In this document: piece by piece, positions 8,425-17,133 of the stretch | How positions within the stretch are numbered: position 1 is the first letter of the stretch | How the letters are laid out: the number at the start of each line of letters is the position of its first letter | Source of the DNA: an uncultured Pelagibacteraceae bacterium | Lineage (GTDB): Bacteria > Pseudomonadota > Alphaproteobacteria > Pelagibacterales > Pelagibacteraceae | Length of the DNA stretch: 59,892 nucleotides | Reading direction: 5' to 3' | Assembly: GCA_902528375.1 (NCBI GenBank) | Contig: CABZSS010000005.1 | Location: forward strand, 1-59,892 | Translations under genes and position numbers: made by a program | Notes under the pieces: generated by a model | Told to the model about the DNA's origin: nothing | The model's input: only the letters and a program-made list of their open reading frames with translations | Database searches by the model: none

Positions 8425-8995
8425 GAAAATTTTTGTACTAATAATTTTTGTCCTATTCCAAACAAATATTAACGCATCTTCCTTCAAACCAATAATTGAG
8501 GGAAGAGAAGACGCAAAAATTAAACTAATAATTTACGAGTCTCTTACTTGTTCATTCTGTGCAGATTTTCATAATAAAGTTTACCCTGAATTAAAAAAAG
8601 AATTTATTGATACTGGTGTTATTAATATTGAATTTAGAAATTTCCCATTAGACATGGCAGCATTAAATGCATCTAAACTGGCTCATTGTAATAATGATGG
8701 CAAATCAGACTTACTACATTTTTTATATTCTAACCAAAAAACGTGGGCCAGAGGATCAACGATTGAAGAACTTAATTCAAACTTGTCATCAGTTATAAAA
8801 TTATTTGGAAAACCACTAGATGAAGAAAAGTGTTTTTCTAACACTGAGTTAGAGGCCTTTATTTTGAAAGAACGAATCGAGGGTGTAAAAGAATTTGATA
8901 TAAATTCAACCCCTACACTTATTTTAAACGATCAAAAGTTTGAAAAAACGCTATCGTTTAAAAATTTAAAAAAAGCCATAGAAAAACTGTTATAA
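8417..8995 (+). CDS. DsbA-family thiol:disulfide interchange protein
   Basis: 192 aa. Residues 1-20 form a signal peptide (cleavage near INA), so it acts in the periplasm. The thioredoxin-fold redox motif CSFC is at residues 45-48, preceded by the strand KLIIYESLT. The cis-proline loop is NSTPTLIL near residue 168. The helical insertion between is the right size for DsbA/BdbD-like proteins. It belongs to the conserved alphaproteobacterial cluster between DUF721 and smc. Whether it acts mainly as an oxidase or isomerase cannot be decided from sequence. Confidence 0.88.
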   Translation: MIKKIFVLIIFVLFQTNINASSFKPIIEGREDAKIKLIIYESLTCSFCADFHNKVYPELKKEFIDTGVINIEFRNFPLDMAALNASKLAHCNNDGKSDLLHFLYSNQKTWARGSTIEELNSNLSSVIKLFGKPLDEEKCFSNTELEAFILKERIEGVKEFDINSTPTLILNDQKFEKTLSFKNLKKAIEKLL

Positions 8996-9002
8996 TTCCT
9001 TG

Positions 9003-11399
9003 ATGGAATTTAAAAAAATTCAGTTAAATGGTTTTAAATCTTTCGCAGATAAAACAAGTTTACTTATTGAGGATGGTCTAACTGGAATAGTTGGTCCAAA
9101 CGGATGTGGTAAATCAAATATCGTTGAGTCTTTAAGATGGTGTATGGGTGAAACATCAGCAAAAAGTATGAGAGGCTCAGGTATGGAAGATGTAATTTTC
9201 TCTGGCACTTCAAACAAACCTTCCAAAAATATAGCTGAAGTAATTGTAAACCTATCAAACGATGGAAGTCTAGGGTCACACAATTATAAACATATTCCCG
9301 AAATAGAAATTAGAAGAAAGATTGAAAAAGATAAAGGATCAAAGTTTCATATAAATGGAAAAGAAGTAAGGGCAAAAGATGCTCAAATGTTTTTTGCTGA
9401 CCTTTCAACTGGGGCTCACTCTCCATCATTAATAAGCCAAGGTAGAATTGGATCGTTAGTTACAGCAAAACCTAGTGATAGACGGGCAATACTTGAGGAG
9501 GCAGCGGGAATTTCTGGTTTACATGCTAGAAGACATGAAGCTGAAGTAAGATTAAATGCTGCAGAAAATAATTTAAAAAGAGCAGACGAGTTAAGAAGAC
9601 AACAAGAGAAACAATTAATAAATTTACAAAAACAAGCAGAAGAGGCTGGAAAATATAAGATGATCTCAGAAGAAATTAAAAAAATCGAGGCTGGATTATA
9701 TTTTCTAAAATTACAGGAGATAGATAATGAAATTACCTTAGAAAAAGAAATTAATAAAGACTCTGATCAGGAATTTGAAAATATTTCAAACAAAATTAAT
9801 GAAGTTGAAAAAAATATAGAAAGTGAAAGTGCAACAAACACCCCAATTAAAGAAAAAAATTTTGAAATACTTTCTAAAATCCAAAGATTAAACTTGGAAC
9901 TCAAAAGTTTGGATGAGGAAAATGATAGAATAAAAAGAGAGATTGAAAATTTTAAAAATAGTCTTGTTGAAATAGATAATGATTTGGATAGAGAAAAAGG
10001 TATTACGATTGATGCTAATTCAAATGAAAAAAGATTAAAGCAGGAAAAAAATGATTTAATCGATATTGATACAAAATATTACGATACTGAAAAAAAATCT
10101 AATGATGATCTTTTTTCTGTAAAAGATAAACTTAAAAACAATCTTGAAAACGTAAAAAATTTAATCGGTCAAAACCAAAGTGATGATGCCATAAAAGCTA
10201 TTGAGGAATGCAAAAATATAATTGAAGAATATGCTGAAAGCTATAGCAAAAACCAAAACATAAAAAATGATTCAATTAAAAGAAAAGAAAGAATAAAAAT
10301 TATTGATACTGAAATTGAAAGTTGGAAAAATCTACTTGGAAATTCTGACAAATCAATAAAACAACTAAATGAAAGAAGACAAAAATCATCTAGTCAATTA
10401 AATCTTTTAGAAAATAAACCAAACACTCAAGCAGAAAAAAAAGGACAGCTTACTGAAAATTTAAGACTTTCTGAAATTGAGAAAGAAGAGAATGAAAAAT
10501 TAATTGAAATTTCAGATAAAAAATCAAACGCCCTTAATCTTGAACTTTCAGAGATTAGAGAAAATTCTATAGAAATAAGAGAAAGGAAAGCGAGTTCAGC
10601 AGCAACAATCGATGGTCTGTCAAAAAGAAGAATTGATTTGTTAGAAAGAATTGAAATTGAATTAAATCTTACAGAAAAAAATGTTTTTGAATTCTCAAAC
10701 TTTACAGATCAAAATGATCTCCCAGATGCACTTACGCAAGAGGAATTGCTTGATGAAAAGAAAAGAGAGAGAGACAAACTAGGATCAGTAAATCTAAGAG
10801 CAGATGAAGAAACAAGCAAATACGAGATTGAAATTAAAAAAATGGAAAAAGATCGATCAGATTTAGTTACAGCCATTGTTAAACTTAAGGAAAGTATTAA
10901 TGAACTAAATCAAAAAGGTCGGGAAAGACTCCTTGAGGCATTTGAAAAAGTTAATAGGAAGTTTAATGAAGTTTATACAAAATTATTTAATGGTGGAAGT
11001 GCGAAACTAGAATTAGTTGACTCTGACGATCCACTTGACGCAGGTTTAGAAATGTTGGTAAGTCCTCCAGGAAAAAGACTTCAGTCAATAACTCTTCTTT
11101 CAGGTGGAGAGCAAGCGCTGACTGCTTTATCTTTAATCTTTGCAGTTTTCTTAACCAACCCTTCACCAATATGTGTTCTTGATGAAGTAGATGCACCTTT
11201 AGATGACGCAAACGTTACTCGTTTTTGTAATCTTTTGGATGAACTCATAAAAATTACTAAAACAAAATTTATTATTGTTACCCATCACGCACTTACAATG
11301 TCAAAAATGAATAGACTTTACGGTGTAACCATGCCAGAGAAAGGCATAAGCCAGCTAGTTTCAGTGGACCTTGAAAAAGCTGAGAGCATGGTTGCCTAG
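9003..11399 (+). CDS. smc: Chromosome-segregation SMC protein, short form without recognisable hinge
   Basis: 798 aa from ATG 9003 (an earlier TTG at 9000 adds one residue). Condensin ATPase that organises the chromosome. The N-terminal head has Walker A GPNGCGKSN (residues ~31-40), the KSMRGSGMEDVIF motif and the ISQGRIG / RRAILEEAAG segment. The C-terminal head has signature LLSGGEQAL, Walker B ICVLDEVDAPLDD and the THH switch. Both arms are coiled coil. Canonical SMC is ~1150 aa with a ~150-200 aa globular hinge. Here the ~470 residues between the heads are almost all charged heptad sequence, with no glycine-rich hinge. It ends directly at the atpI ATG. Confidence 0.9.
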   Translation: MEFKKIQLNGFKSFADKTSLLIEDGLTGIVGPNGCGKSNIVESLRWCMGETSAKSMRGSGMEDVIFSGTSNKPSKNIAEVIVNLSNDGSLGSHNYKHIPEIEIRRKIEKDKGSKFHINGKEVRAKDAQMFFADLSTGAHSPSLISQGRIGSLVTAKPSDRRAILEEAAGISGLHARRHEAEVRLNAAENNLKRADELRRQQEKQLINLQKQAEEAGKYKMISEEIKKIEAGLYFLKLQEIDNEITLEKEINKDSDQEFENISNKINEVEKNIESESATNTPIKEKNFEILSKIQRLNLELKSLDEENDRIKREIENFKNSLVEIDNDLDREKGITIDANSNEKRLKQEKNDLIDIDTKYYDTEKKSNDDLFSVKDKLKNNLENVKNLIGQNQSDDAIKAIEECKNIIEEYAESYSKNQNIKNDSIKRKERIKIIDTEIESWKNLLGNSDKSIKQLNERRQKSSSQLNLLENKPNTQAEKKGQLTENLRLSEIEKEENEKLIEISDKKSNALNLELSEIRENSIEIRERKASSAATIDGLSKRRIDLLERIEIELNLTEKNVFEFSNFTDQNDLPDALTQEELLDEKKRERDKLGSVNLRADEETSKYEIEIKKMEKDRSDLVTAIVKLKESINELNQKGRERLLEAFEKVNRKFNEVYTKLFNGGSAKLELVDSDDPLDAGLEMLVSPPGKRLQSITLLSGGEQALTALSLIFAVFLTNPSPICVLDEVDAPLDDANVTRFCNLLDELIKITKTKFIIVTHHALTMSKMNRLYGVTMPEKGISQLVSVDLEKAESMVA

Positions 11400-11666
11400 A
11401 TGGGTAAAGAACAGTTAAAAGATCGTCTAAAAAATGCACGTAAAAAGTTAAAAGTAGAAAAAGAAAATCCCCAAACATCTAATATTGGACAAGCTTTCAA
11501 ATTGAGCACTGAGTTAGTAGCAGCTGTATTAGTAGGGACAATTATAGGGTTTATTTTAGACAATTGGTTTGATACTAAACCTTGGTTAATAATAATATTT
11601 TTTTTTGTTGGTGTAGTTGCGGGTATATTAAATGTAATTAGGTCAGCAAAAAAACTACAAAATTGA
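11400..11666 (+). CDS. atpI: ATP synthase protein I
   Basis: 88 aa membrane protein that helps assemble the c-ring. It has a basic, Lys-rich N-terminus of about 30 residues, then two transmembrane helices (around residues 37-55 and 60-80) with a short D-x-W-F-x-T turn typical of AtpI in alphaproteobacteria. Its ATG follows the smc stop with no intervening base, implying coupled translation. It begins the F0 operon atpI-atpB-atpE-b'-b. The F1 genes (atpHAGDC) are not in this window, matching the split ATP synthase operons of alphaproteobacteria. Confidence 0.88.
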   Translation: MGKEQLKDRLKNARKKLKVEKENPQTSNIGQAFKLSTELVAAVLVGTIIGFILDNWFDTKPWLIIIFFFVGVVAGILNVIRSAKKLQN

Positions 11667-11670
11667 TTTT

Positions 11671-12405
11671 ATGGCAGCAAATCCAATGTACCAATTTAAC
11701 GTTTATAGAATTGGTCCAGAAATTAAAATAGGTGAAATTGATTTATCCTTTACTAATGCAAGTTTATTCATGGTCATAAGCTCACTAGCAATATTAATAA
11801 TTTTTAATTTAGGTGCACAAAAGAGAAATATAATTCCTGATAAAATACAATTGCTCTCAGAACTTAGTTATACATTTGTGTCTAAAATGATAAGCGATAC
11901 AGCTGGTTCGAAAGCTAAACCATATTTTTCATTTATATTTTCCCTTTTTATGTTTGTTCTTTTTTGCAACATGTTCGGTATGATCCCCTACTCTTTTACA
12001 GTAACGAGCCACATAATTGTGACATTTGTTTTAGCAGCATTTATTTTCATTGGAGTGACTATTATTGGATTTATTAAACATGGATTTAGCTATTTAAAAC
12101 TTTTTGTACCAAGTGGAGTGCCAGCTGTTTTGTTACCACTAATAGTAGTTATAGAAATTATTTCGTATTTAAGTAGGCCCATCAGTTTATCTGTAAGATT
12201 GTTTGCAAATATGATGGCGGGACATACAATGATGAAAGTATTCGGAGGCTTTGTAGTAAGTCTTGGAATTGTCGGTGGATGGCTTCCACTGAGTTTTTCG
12301 GTTGCATTAACAGGTTTGGAGATATTAGTTGCTTTTCTTCAAGCTTATGTTTTTGCAATTTTAACATGCATTTATTTAAATGATGCATTAAATTTACACC
12401 ATTAA
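11671..12405 (+). CDS. atpB: ATP synthase F0 subunit a
   Basis: 244 aa, multi-pass membrane protein forming the proton half-channels next to the c-ring. The essential arginine is in SLSVRLFANMMAGH (near residue 175), and the C-terminal helix carries the AYVFAILTCIYLNDA motif. The N-terminus PMYQFNVYRIG is typical for alphaproteobacterial and mitochondrial-type subunit a. It is 4 bases after atpI and 16 bases before atpE. Confidence 0.97.
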   Translation: MAANPMYQFNVYRIGPEIKIGEIDLSFTNASLFMVISSLAILIIFNLGAQKRNIIPDKIQLLSELSYTFVSKMISDTAGSKAKPYFSFIFSLFMFVLFCNMFGMIPYSFTVTSHIIVTFVLAAFIFIGVTIIGFIKHGFSYLKLFVPSGVPAVLLPLIVVIEIISYLSRPISLSVRLFANMMAGHTMMKVFGGFVVSLGIVGGWLPLSFSVALTGLEILVAFLQAYVFAILTCIYLNDALNLHH

Positions 12406-12409
12406 TCAT

Positions 12410-12416
12410 AAGGAGG
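12410..12416 (+). promoter_or_regulatory. Strong Shine-Dalgarno for atpE
   Basis: AAGGAGG ends 5 bases before the atpE ATG at 12422, a near-perfect anti-16S match. Most genes in this window have weak or no such site. Subunit c is needed in many copies per ATP synthase, so a strong site here makes sense as a way to raise its translation within a shared mRNA. Confidence 0.8.
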
Positions 12417-12421
12417 ATAAT

Positions 12422-12649
12422 ATGGAGTTAGAAGCAGCAAAAATGATTGGAGCAGGATTAGCGGCAATTGCTCTAGCAGGAGCAGGAGTAGGAATAGGTA
12501 TTATTTTTGGTAACTATCTATCTGGCGCTATGAGAAATCCATCTGCAGCTCAGAAACAATTTCCAAATTTACTTTTAGGTTTCGCATTAGCAGAGGCCAC
12601 TGGGTTGTTTGGACTTGTTGTAGCTTTAATAATTTTATTTGCTTTTTAA
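12422..12649 (+). CDS. atpE: ATP synthase F0 subunit c
   Basis: 75 aa proteolipid made of two transmembrane helices joined by the polar loop RNPSAAQK (residues ~38-45). The N-terminal helix has the packed glycine motif GAGVGIGIIFG that lines the ring. The proton-carrying carboxylate is Glu58 in GFALAEATGLFG. The sequence next to this Glu lacks the extra polar ligands of sodium-binding rings, so proton coupling is expected. It has the strongest ribosome binding site in the operon. Confidence 0.97.
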   Translation: MELEAAKMIGAGLAAIALAGAGVGIGIIFGNYLSGAMRNPSAAQKQFPNLLLGFALAEATGLFGLVVALIILFAF

Positions 12650-12655
12650 ATAATT

Positions 12656-13249
12656 GTGAAAAAAATTATTTTACTTAATATTTATTATTTCTCATTCTGC
12701 ACTCTGTCAGTGAAAGGTGCAGAAGCAGAAAAAGGAGGAATGCCTCAATTAGATCCTGAATTTTGGGTATCGCAAATTTTTTGGTTAACCATAACTTTCG
12801 GTACCCTTTTTTTAGTCCTTTCTAAGTTTATATTGCCTAGGATAAGTAAAAACTTAGAACAAAGAAGATTACAAATTTTAGAAAATATTGAGACAGCTGA
12901 AAAGCAAAGAGAACAAAGTGAAAAAAATCTCAAAGAATTTGATGAGATAATTTTGAAAAGTAAAAATAAAGCTAAAGAAGTAATGTTAGCTGCGAGAGAA
13001 AAGGTTGTCTCTGAAATAACCAAAAAAAAAATGAAACTTGATGAAGACTTAACTTCAGAAATTCAAAATGTTGAAAAAGAAATAATTGAATTAAAATTAT
13101 CTTCACCAAAAAAGATAAACTCAATAGCTTCTAATATAACCAATGAAGTCATAAAAAGGTTAATCGGAACTGATGTAAATGAAAGCAGTATTTCTGCTTT
13201 AGTTGAAGAAGAACTTAAAAAATTGAGCAGGAGTGTAAATGGAATTTGA
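12656..13249 (+). CDS. atpF': ATP synthase F0 subunit b'
   Basis: 197 aa peripheral-stalk subunit. A hydrophobic N-terminal stretch (about residues 3-20) is followed by the main anchor near DPEFWVSQIFWLTITFGTLFLVLSKF. Then comes the PRISKNLEQRRLQI motif and a long charged amphipathic helix that dimerises with subunit b. The start is a GTG at 12656, 6 bases after atpE; no ATG precedes the conserved part. Having both b' and b, rather than one b gene, is usual for alphaproteobacteria and phototrophs. It overlaps the next gene by 11 bases. Confidence 0.92.
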   Translation: MKKIILLNIYYFSFCTLSVKGAEAEKGGMPQLDPEFWVSQIFWLTITFGTLFLVLSKFILPRISKNLEQRRLQILENIETAEKQREQSEKNLKEFDEIILKSKNKAKEVMLAAREKVVSEITKKKMKLDEDLTSEIQNVEKEIIELKLSSPKKINSIASNITNEVIKRLIGTDVNESSISALVEEELKKLSRSVNGI

Positions 13250-13739
13250 CTCAACTTTTTGGGTAGCTGTATCTTTTGTTATTTTTTTTGGAGTTCTAAT
13301 TTATTTTAAGATCCCGAAAAAAATAAATGAGGCTTTAGACACAAAGATCTCTGAGATAAAAAATGAATTAGATGAAAGTGAAAAGTTAAGAATAGAAACA
13401 AAAAAAATATTAGAAGACTCTCAATCAAAATTAAGCTCAGCCGTGAAGGAAAGTAAAAAAATTATAGATCAAGCAAAAAGTGACTCTGAAAAAATGGTGA
13501 GTGAATTAGAGCTTAAGTTTGAGAACTCGGCTAAAATTAAAAAAGAACTATCTTTAAGCAAAATTAAACAAATGAAGGATGAAGCTGTTAGAGAAATTAA
13601 GAATACTTCAGTTGATGTTGCATTCTCTGCTTCAGAAAATTTAATTAAAAATTCAATTGAAAAATCAAAGCTCGACAATTTATTTCAAAAAAATTTAGAA
13701 GATGCTAAAGATGCTTTGAAAAAAGCTGGCTCAAATTAA
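13239..13739 (+). CDS. atpF: ATP synthase F0 subunit b
   Basis: 166 aa. The N-terminal transmembrane helix (FWVAVSFVIFFGVLIYF, residues ~5-22) is followed by KIPKKINEALD and a long charged helix forming half of the peripheral stalk with b'. The start ATG lies within the end of the b' gene. It ends the F0 operon; 43 AT-rich bases separate it from the carotenoid genes, with no hairpin terminator, so read-through into crtI is possible. Confidence 0.93.
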   Translation: MEFDSTFWVAVSFVIFFGVLIYFKIPKKINEALDTKISEIKNELDESEKLRIETKKILEDSQSKLSSAVKESKKIIDQAKSDSEKMVSELELKFENSAKIKKELSLSKIKQMKDEAVREIKNTSVDVAFSASENLIKNSIEKSKLDNLFQKNLEDAKDALKKAGSN

Positions 13740-13782
13740 AATAAATTCTTACATTTTTAGAAAAAAAATATAAATTATTGTT

Positions 13783-15240
13783 ATGAAATCCATAGTCATA
13801 GGTTCAGGTTTTGGTGGTATATCTGCAGCTCTTAGGCTGAGAGCAAAAGGCCACGAGGTAACCTTAATTGAAAAACAAAATGATTTAGGTGGAAGAGCAA
13901 GAATTTTTAGAAAGAATGGGTTTTCATTTGATGCTGGACCTACAGTAATTACTGCACCTTATCTGATATATGAGTTGTTCGAACTATTTGGTAAAGATCC
14001 AAAAAACTATCTAAACATTAAACCTTTGGATATTTGGTATCAATTCGTTTTTGAAGATGGCACAAAATTCAATTACTCCGGAAATGATGAAGAAATGGAA
14101 AAACAAATATCTGCAATTTCTCCAGATGATTTGAAAGGTTATATCAAATTAGTAAATTTCACTAAAAAAATTTTTGAAAAAGGGTATTTAGAACTTTCAG
14201 ATGTCCCCTTTACGAAACCACTTTTCATGATGAAACAAATTCCATCATTATTAAAGTTAAAAAGTTATAAATCTGTTTATTCTCTTGTGTCCTCATATGT
14301 TAAAAACGAAAAACTTAGAAGAATTCTAAGCATGCATCCTCTTCTTGTGGGTGGTAACCCTTTCACAACAACTTCGATTTATGGCTTAATACTATATTTA
14401 GAAAAGAAATGGGGAATTCATTACTCGATGGGGGGAACTGGAAATATAATTAAGGGTCTTGAAACATTAATGAATGAGGAAAATATAAAAATAAAAAAAG
14501 GCTTTGAGGTAAACAAAATTATTTCAAATGGAAAAACAATTAAAGGTATTCGATTAGAAAACGGTGATGAAATTTCTGCAAATAATGTGGTTTGTAATGC
14601 TGATCCGCCCGATGTCTATGAGAGATTATTAAATAAAAAAGACCTGAATTTTTTTTTCAACTTTAAGAGAAAAAGAATGGATTATTCAATGGGTTTATTT
14701 GTTTATTACTTTGGAACTAAAAAAGTTTATAAGGATGTTGCTCACCATACAATTAAATTTGGTAACAAATATAAAGAACATTTAGATGATATTTTTGATA
14801 AAAAAAAACTTAATGATGATATTAGCTATTATCTGCATCGACCTACAGCAACAGATAATTCAATGGCACCAGATGGATGTGATTGTTTTTATGTTCTAGT
14901 CCCAGTTCCTAATAATCAATCAAATATAAATTGGTCGGTAAGTGGTGAAAAAATTAAAAATTTAGTAATTGATAAAATGGAAAAGGATTTACTTCCAAAC
15001 TTAAGAGAAAACATAATAGAGGATTTCTACTTAACACCCGACTATTTTGAAAAAGATCTTAACACAAAATTTGGATCAGGCTTTTCAATTCAACCAAAAT
15101 TTACACAATCTGCTTATTTTAGATTTCACAACAAGTCTGAAATTTATGATGGATTATATTTTGTTGGTGCTGGAACACATCCTGGTGCTGGTGTGCCTGG
15201 AGTTTTATCATCAGCAAAAGTTTTAGATAAAATTCTTTAA
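13783..15240 (+). CDS. crtI: Phytoene desaturase
   Basis: 485 aa FAD-dependent enzyme that converts phytoene to lycopene. The N-terminal dinucleotide motif IVIGSGFGGISAALRL is followed by EKQNDLGGRARIF and FDAGPTVIT, characteristic of bacterial CrtI. The C-terminal FVGAGTHPGAGVPGVLSSAK is the family signature. It begins the set crtI-crtB-crtY-blh, the pathway from geranylgeranyl diphosphate to retinal. The next gene starts at the last base of its TAA. No crtE is present nearby, so geranylgeranyl diphosphate must come from a gene elsewhere. Confidence 0.95.
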   Translation: MKSIVIGSGFGGISAALRLRAKGHEVTLIEKQNDLGGRARIFRKNGFSFDAGPTVITAPYLIYELFELFGKDPKNYLNIKPLDIWYQFVFEDGTKFNYSGNDEEMEKQISAISPDDLKGYIKLVNFTKKIFEKGYLELSDVPFTKPLFMMKQIPSLLKLKSYKSVYSLVSSYVKNEKLRRILSMHPLLVGGNPFTTTSIYGLILYLEKKWGIHYSMGGTGNIIKGLETLMNEENIKIKKGFEVNKIISNGKTIKGIRLENGDEISANNVVCNADPPDVYERLLNKKDLNFFFNFKRKRMDYSMGLFVYYFGTKKVYKDVAHHTIKFGNKYKEHLDDIFDKKKLNDDISYYLHRPTATDNSMAPDGCDCFYVLVPVPNNQSNINWSVSGEKIKNLVIDKMEKDLLPNLRENIIEDFYLTPDYFEKDLNTKFGSGFSIQPKFTQSAYFRFHNKSEIYDGLYFVGAGTHPGAGVPGVLSSAKVLDKIL

Positions 15241-16088
15241 TGGCGAATAATCTTTTATCAATTCACGCAAAGTCTTTTAGCTGGGCTGGATTTTTCTTGC
15301 CTAGTGATGTTTATAAAAATGGATCTAACCTATATGATTTTTGTAGAATATTAGATGATATTGCTGATGAAGAAATATCTTTAGAGATTAAAAAGAAAAA
15401 ATTTCTTGATTACAAAAATGACTTTATTAACCAAAACTTCGAAAACGATAGTATCAAAAAGATACATAATATTATTAAAAACTTCGGTGTATCAGAACAA
15501 ATTGTTCTCGATCTTTTTGATGGCATTGAGTCTGATTTAAAAGAAAAAATAGAATTTAAATCTAGAAGAGAGCTGCTAGTATATTCTTATAGAGTGGCTG
15601 GAACAGTAGGTTTGATGATGGCAAAAATTCTTAAAGTAAAATCTAAAACAGCTCTGAAATCTGCAATTGATCTAGGGATAGCGATGCAGCTTACAAATAT
15701 TTCTAGAGATGTAATAGAAGATAGAAATAAAAATAGAGAATACATCAGGCATGACCTTTCAAATATAAAAAATACAATTAATACTGCAGATTTGTTTTAT
15801 AATAGTTGTTTTAATTCAATCAGAGAAATTCCAATTAGGTGCCGTTTCGCTATATTAGTCGCTCGCAGAGTTTATAGAGAGATTGGTTATAAAATCATCA
15901 AAAAAGGAGACATTGAGGAATATAATCGATCTGGAAAAATTTATGTTACTAAAACTGGCAAAATCATTCAAACAATTTTAAGTATTTTTGATTTTTTTAG
16001 ATTATTATTTATTCAATCAGATAATTATTACAGAAATGAAGAGCATAATGAAATTGATTTAGAAATTAATATAGATGAAAGAATTTGA
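15240..16088 (+). CDS. crtB: Phytoene synthase
   Basis: 282 aa; condenses two geranylgeranyl diphosphates into phytoene. It has the two Asp-rich Mg-diphosphate motifs: LDDIADE (residues ~38-44) and NISRDVIEDRNKNR (near residue 155). The YRVAGTVGLMMAKIL helix between them is conserved in squalene/phytoene synthases. Start and upstream stop share one base (TAATG), showing translational coupling to crtI. It overlaps crtY by 14 bases. Confidence 0.95.
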   Translation: MANNLLSIHAKSFSWAGFFLPSDVYKNGSNLYDFCRILDDIADEEISLEIKKKKFLDYKNDFINQNFENDSIKKIHNIIKNFGVSEQIVLDLFDGIESDLKEKIEFKSRRELLVYSYRVAGTVGLMMAKILKVKSKTALKSAIDLGIAMQLTNISRDVIEDRNKNREYIRHDLSNIKNTINTADLFYNSCFNSIREIPIRCRFAILVARRVYREIGYKIIKKGDIEEYNRSGKIYVTKTGKIIQTILSIFDFFRLLFIQSDNYYRNEEHNEIDLEINIDERI

Positions 16089-17133
16089 TTATACAATAAT
16101 TGGTGGCGGTTGCGCTGGCCTCTCCTTAGCTTACGAACTTGAGATTAATAACAAGTTAAGTGATAAAACCTTAGCTATTATTGAGCCAAGAACTGAATAC
16201 CACAGAGATAAAACATGGTCTTTTTGGAAAACATTTCCACATAATTTTGAAGATTGTGTAATTAAAAGTTGGGATTCTTTTTCAATTAATATTCCAAATA
16301 AATCAAAACAGATTGAATGTGAAAGTCTACCTTACCAATCTATTGATAGTGGTCTATTTTACAAAAAAACTTTGAACAAACTTAAAGCAAATAAAAATAT
16401 TCACTTCTTCAGAAACAAGGAAGATGTAAATACAGAGAATTCATACGTATTCAATAGTGTTCCTAAAATAAATTCAAATGAAAATGATCTTTGGCAACAT
16501 TTTGGAGGTTATGAAATTGAAACAGACAAGAATATATTTGACGACTCTATAATCAATTTGATGGATTTTGATTGTGACCAAAAAAAAAGCGTTCATTTTT
16601 TTTACACTCTCCCATTCTCAAAAAATAAAGCTTTAATTGAAACAACGTGGTTATCAAATATGAAAGATCCTTCAGAAAAAGACTATGATTTTCAGATTAA
16701 GGAATATATTGAAAATATTCTTAAGATTAAAAATTATAAGATTATTTATAAAGAAAAAGGACAGATTCCATTGTTTTATCCCACAAATTTAAACGGTAAA
16801 AAAAAAATTAATATTGGAACAGCAGGTAAAATGACAAGGTTAAGTACTGGATATACTTTTTTAAATATTCAAGAACATTGTAAATTTATTGTTAAAAATT
16901 TAGATAGTTTAAAAACTTTCAACATCGGAAAAAAATACGAAATTCTTGATAAAATATTTTTAAAAGTCTTAAAAAAGAATGCTCAAAGAATGCCAAATAT
17001 TTTTTTTGAAATATTTAATTCTAATTCGGAAACAAGTATAAAATTTCTCTCAAATAAAAGTAATATTTTTCAAGACTTATCAATAATATCAAAAATGCCA
17101 AAGTGGCCTTTTATAAAGGCTTTATTCAATTAA
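16075..17133 (+). CDS. crtY: Lycopene beta-cyclase
   Basis: 352 aa flavoprotein cyclase making beta-carotene from lycopene. The N-terminal dinucleotide motif IIGGGCAGLSLAYEL, then KTWSFW (the family R/K-T-W-x-F-W signature near residue 45) and LPYQSIDSGLFY support CrtY. The C-terminal IGTAGKMTRLSTGYTFLNIQ matches the conserved G-x-x-G-x-x-x-P/R-S-T-G-Y motif. The order between crtB and a Brp/Blh gene fits. It is somewhat shorter than the ~380 aa typical of proteobacterial CrtY. Confidence 0.93.
   Translation: MKEFDYTIIGGGCAGLSLAYELEINNKLSDKTLAIIEPRTEYHRDKTWSFWKTFPHNFEDCVIKSWDSFSINIPNKSKQIECESLPYQSIDSGLFYKKTLNKLKANKNIHFFRNKEDVNTENSYVFNSVPKINSNENDLWQHFGGYEIETDKNIFDDSIINLMDFDCDQKKSVHFFYTLPFSKNKALIETTWLSNMKDPSEKDYDFQIKEYIENILKIKNYKIIYKEKGQIPLFYPTNLNGKKKINIGTAGKMTRLSTGYTFLNIQEHCKFIVKNLDSLKTFNIGKKYEILDKIFLKVLKKNAQRMPNIFFEIFNSNSETSIKFLSNKSNIFQDLSIISKMPKWPFIKALFN

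Noticed and set aside
9003-11399. SMC shortened by a frameshift or assembly error
   Set aside because: A single continuous frame joins both heads and the arms read as coiled coil throughout, so a natural short form is the simpler reading.
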